Shown one piece after another: positions 6,965 through 8,876 of a stretch of DNA of 8,876 bases; the stretch's first letter is position 1, and each line of letters starts with the position of its first letter. The notes beneath the pieces are model-generated. The model saw only the letters and a list, made by a program, of their open reading frames with translations. It was not told the DNA's origin and searched no databases. This stretch comes from SHZT01 sp945889655. Its GTDB lineage: Bacteria > Gemmatimonadota > Gemmatimonadetes > Gemmatimonadales > GWC2-71-9. The translations under genes were made by a program, and so were the position numbers. The stretch is taken from NCBI GenBank assembly GCA_945889655.1, contig CAMDCH010000096.1, forward strand, positions 1 to 8,876, read 5' to 3'.

Positions 6965-7004
6965 CCCGACGCCCTTAAAAGGGAGCGCCGGGTTTTTTGT
7001 TTTT
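6965..7004 (+). terminator. Rho-independent terminator downstream of the riboswitch
   Basis: CCCG and CGC on the 5' side (6965-6972) pair with GCG and CGGG (6985-6992) around one A-C mismatch. CC/GG pairing continues inward to a short A-rich loop. TTTTTTGTTTTT (6993-7004) follows directly. It faces plus-strand transcription from the riboswitch and the tyrosine kinase gene. CCGACG (6966-6971) of its 5' arm could alternatively pair with CGTCGG (6841-6846) of aptamer stem P2. Confidence 0.8.
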
Positions 7005-7023
7005 GGGCACAGTCGGTGCCAGG

Positions 7024-7076
7024 AAAAACGCCTCGCCCGCACTAGATTCTAGGGCGCATAGTGCGCGGCAGGCGAG
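7024..7076 (-). terminator. Hairpin terminator for minus-strand (purA) transcription
   Basis: In plus coordinates, CTCGCC (7032-7037) pairs with GGCGAG (7071-7076) and CGCACTA (7038-7044) with TAGTGCG (7059-7065), with CGGCA (7066-7070) bulged. Read on the minus strand, the stem is followed by GCG and then TTTTT (7028-7024). It would end transcripts running out of purA. The three-nucleotide gap before the short T-run makes it weaker than the plus-strand terminators. Confidence 0.55.
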
Positions 7077-7113
7077 CCCCCTAGGACTTCGGTTCTAGGG
7101 GGTGTTTTCTTTC
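7077..7113 (+). terminator. Rho-independent terminator with UUCG tetraloop
   Basis: An 11-bp stem (7077-7087 with 7092-7102, one G-U pair) is closed by a C(TTCG)G tetraloop and followed by TGTTTTCTTT. It is a strong plus-strand terminator and the second in a row after the riboswitch. There is no gene between the two, so it is either a backup or ends a short RNA starting after about 7005. The 5' strand can also pair with an upstream segment (7047-7054). Confidence 0.82.
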
Positions 7114-7115
7114 AA

Positions 7116-7197
7116 AGTGAGAAGTGAGAAGTAAGAAGTAAGAAGTAAGAAGGGGTCCCGCTTCATCACAGGGCTCCTTCTCACTTCTCACTTCTCA

Positions 7198-7199
<2 letters not shown>
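7116..7199. repeat. Inverted pair of heptanucleotide repeat arrays at the 3' end of purA
   Basis: The left array (7116-7150) has five 7-bp units: two AGTGAGA, then three AGTAAGA. The right array (7179-7199) has three TCTCACT units, the exact reverse complement of AGTGAGA. Between them is a 28-nt spacer. On the minus strand (purA sense) the segments 7176-7199 and 7130-7153 form a continuous 24-bp stem with three G-U pairs. On the plus strand those positions would be A-C mismatches. The right array overlaps the purA TAG stop by two bases. Confidence 0.85.
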
Positions 7200-8481
<1,282 letters not shown>

Positions 8482-8485
8482 CCTG

Positions 8486-8490
8486 CCTCC
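8486..8490 (-). promoter_or_regulatory. purA ribosome binding site
   Basis: GGAGG on the minus strand, 4 nt before ATG 8481. It decides against the longer TTG 8496 start. It lies only about five nucleotides beyond the T-rich tail of the upstream terminator hairpin. Confidence 0.8.
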
Positions 8491-8494
8491 AGAC

Positions 8495-8522
8495 AAAGAA
8501 AAAGCCCCGGGGAGACCGGGGC
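8495..8522 (-). terminator. Intrinsic terminator or attenuator between the DapA-family gene and purA
   Basis: On the minus strand GCCCCGG pairs with CCGGGGC (8522-8516 and 8510-8504, seven GC pairs, loop TCTCC), followed by TTTTTCTTT (8503-8495). It is a textbook terminator for the upstream gene. It leaves no room for a promoter between itself and the purA ribosome binding site, so purA depends on read-through or on regulated termination. Confidence 0.85.
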
Positions 8523-8534
8523 ATCCTCTGGGAG

Positions 8535-8563
8535 AAGCTAGACGCTCATAACAGGCGCGTCAA
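8535..8563 (-). promoter_or_regulatory. Candidate purA promoter overlapping the upstream stop codon
   Basis: The minus strand reads TTGACG (8563-8558), a 17-nt spacer, then TAGCTT (8540-8535) and CTC. The -35 and the following TAGCTTCTC match the element in front of the riboswitch with identical spacing. The -10 matches TATAAT at only three positions, so the call rests mainly on that resemblance. The predicted start, about 8528, would put the terminator hairpin inside the purA leader. Confidence 0.35.
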
Positions 8564-8876
8564 CGCGTGGCCGCCAGCGCCGCGCCGGTGGTCATCGGAA
8601 CGCCGGCGTCGCGCAGCATGTCCGCAACCCGGGCACGGTCCTTCGCCGGGAGATCCTGCAGCGGCGCGCGCACGACCCCACCCACCAGCCCAACGGCGTC
8701 CATCGCCGCCTTGACCCCCGGCACGCCCAGATTGCCGACCATCTCCTTGTTCAGCGGGGTCAGCACTTCCTGCGTTGCGCCGGCCGTGGCCCGGTCCTTC
8801 CGCTCGAAGGCGTCCCGGATCTTGAGCGCGAGCGGGGCGGCGAAACAGGCGGCGGCCAGGATTCCTCCTACGGCTC
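8560..8876 (-). CDS. DapA-family class I aldolase (dihydrodipicolinate synthase-like), N-terminus beyond window
   Basis: The last 105 residues are present. The chain enters at the window edge with AVGGILAAACFAAPLALKI, matching the GxxGGILAxAN-x-P region of DapA/NanA-family TIM-barrel enzymes. It continues through LTPLNKEMVGNLGVPGVKAAMDAVGLVGGVVRAP, the usual C-terminal helical part (compare PVKWACKELGLV and LRLPM in E. coli DapA). Family members are about 290-310 residues. The catalytic lysine and tyrosine lie outside the window, so dihydrodipicolinate synthase (lysine and cell-wall precursor synthesis) cannot be told apart from related lyases. The C-terminus carries an alanine- and threonine-rich extra tail after DAGV. 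It ends 78 nt before purA ATG 8481, with a terminator in between. Confidence 0.88.
   Translation of the reverse strand, partial: AVGGILAAACFAAPLALKIRDAFERKDRATAGATQEVLTPLNKEMVGNLGVPGVKAAMDAVGLVGGVVRAPLQDLPAKDRARVADMLRDAGVPMTTGAALAATR

Larger units (their letters stand above)
6818..7004 (+). ncRNA. Putative stand-alone c-di-GMP-binding RNA (riboswitch to terminator, no ORF)
   Basis: If transcription starts at the promoter-like element and stops at the first terminator, the product is a roughly 180-nt RNA: aptamer, one long hairpin, terminator, and no credible protein. A highly expressed orphan c-di-GMP riboswitch RNA of this kind has been described in Bdellovibrio bacteriovorus (merRNA). The alternative is that this is the 3' untranslated end of the tyrosine kinase mRNA, since no terminator separates the two. 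The boundaries are inferred from sequence only. Confidence 0.42.

Noticed and set aside
6928..6978. Sixteen-residue ORF (TTG start) between the riboswitch and its terminator
   Set aside because: It has no Shine-Dalgarno, its start lies in the loop of a hairpin and its stop lies in the terminator stem. Nothing supports translation.
7006..7020. Hairpin GGCAC-AGTCG-GTGCC resembling the last stem of Cas9 tracrRNA
   Set aside because: It is a five-base-pair stem with no repeat array, anti-repeat or cas gene nearby, so the resemblance is chance.
8482..8496. Five-residue N-terminal extension of purA from TTG 8496
   Set aside because: The extension would translate the GGAGG ribosome binding site itself. 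ATG 8481 is correctly placed for that site and gives the normal family N-terminus.

Overview
The window is high-GC DNA (my rough estimate is about 65%) with tightly packed, mostly housekeeping bacterial genes. I see no mobile element, tRNA, rRNA or CRISPR array. Three things together suggest a free-living Gram-negative-type bacterium: a single-chain alpha2-type glycyl-tRNA synthetase, a Wzz/BY-kinase fusion for exopolysaccharide, and a cyclic-di-GMP riboswitch. The phylum Gemmatimonadota would fit, but that is an impression rather than something the sequence proves.

Positions 1-4192, minus strand: a compact run of four genes. In transcription order they are a type-1 family glycerate kinase, glycyl-tRNA synthetase, an M3-like zinc metallopeptidase, and a second small zincin metallopeptidase cut by the window edge. 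Glycyl-tRNA synthetase and the M3-like peptidase overlap by 4 nt. The two peptidase genes abut with no gap.

Positions 4193-4423: a divergent intergenic region. Positions 4424-6775, plus strand: one large gene for a membrane tyrosine autokinase of the Wzc/EpsB type. No other polysaccharide gene is in the window.

Positions 6776-7197 (422 bp) hold no credible protein gene but are densely structured. In order they contain a promoter-like element, a complete c-di-GMP-I (GEMM-I) riboswitch aptamer, a long-stem hairpin, and an intrinsic terminator. Then come a hairpin terminator for the opposite strand, a UUCG-loop terminator, and an inverted pair of heptanucleotide repeat arrays that begins inside the purA stop codon. 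The riboswitch has no open reading frame under its control. That makes it the best candidate for something unusual here: a stand-alone c-di-GMP-binding RNA, or a riboswitch in the 3' end of the tyrosine-kinase mRNA.

Positions 7198-8876, minus strand: purA (adenylosuccinate synthetase), preceded by the C-terminal third of a DapA-family aldolase. A terminator hairpin sits between them, against the purA ribosome binding site. A promoter-like sequence upstream of it resembles the one before the riboswitch, so the hairpin could be a purA attenuator rather than only the end of the upstream gene.
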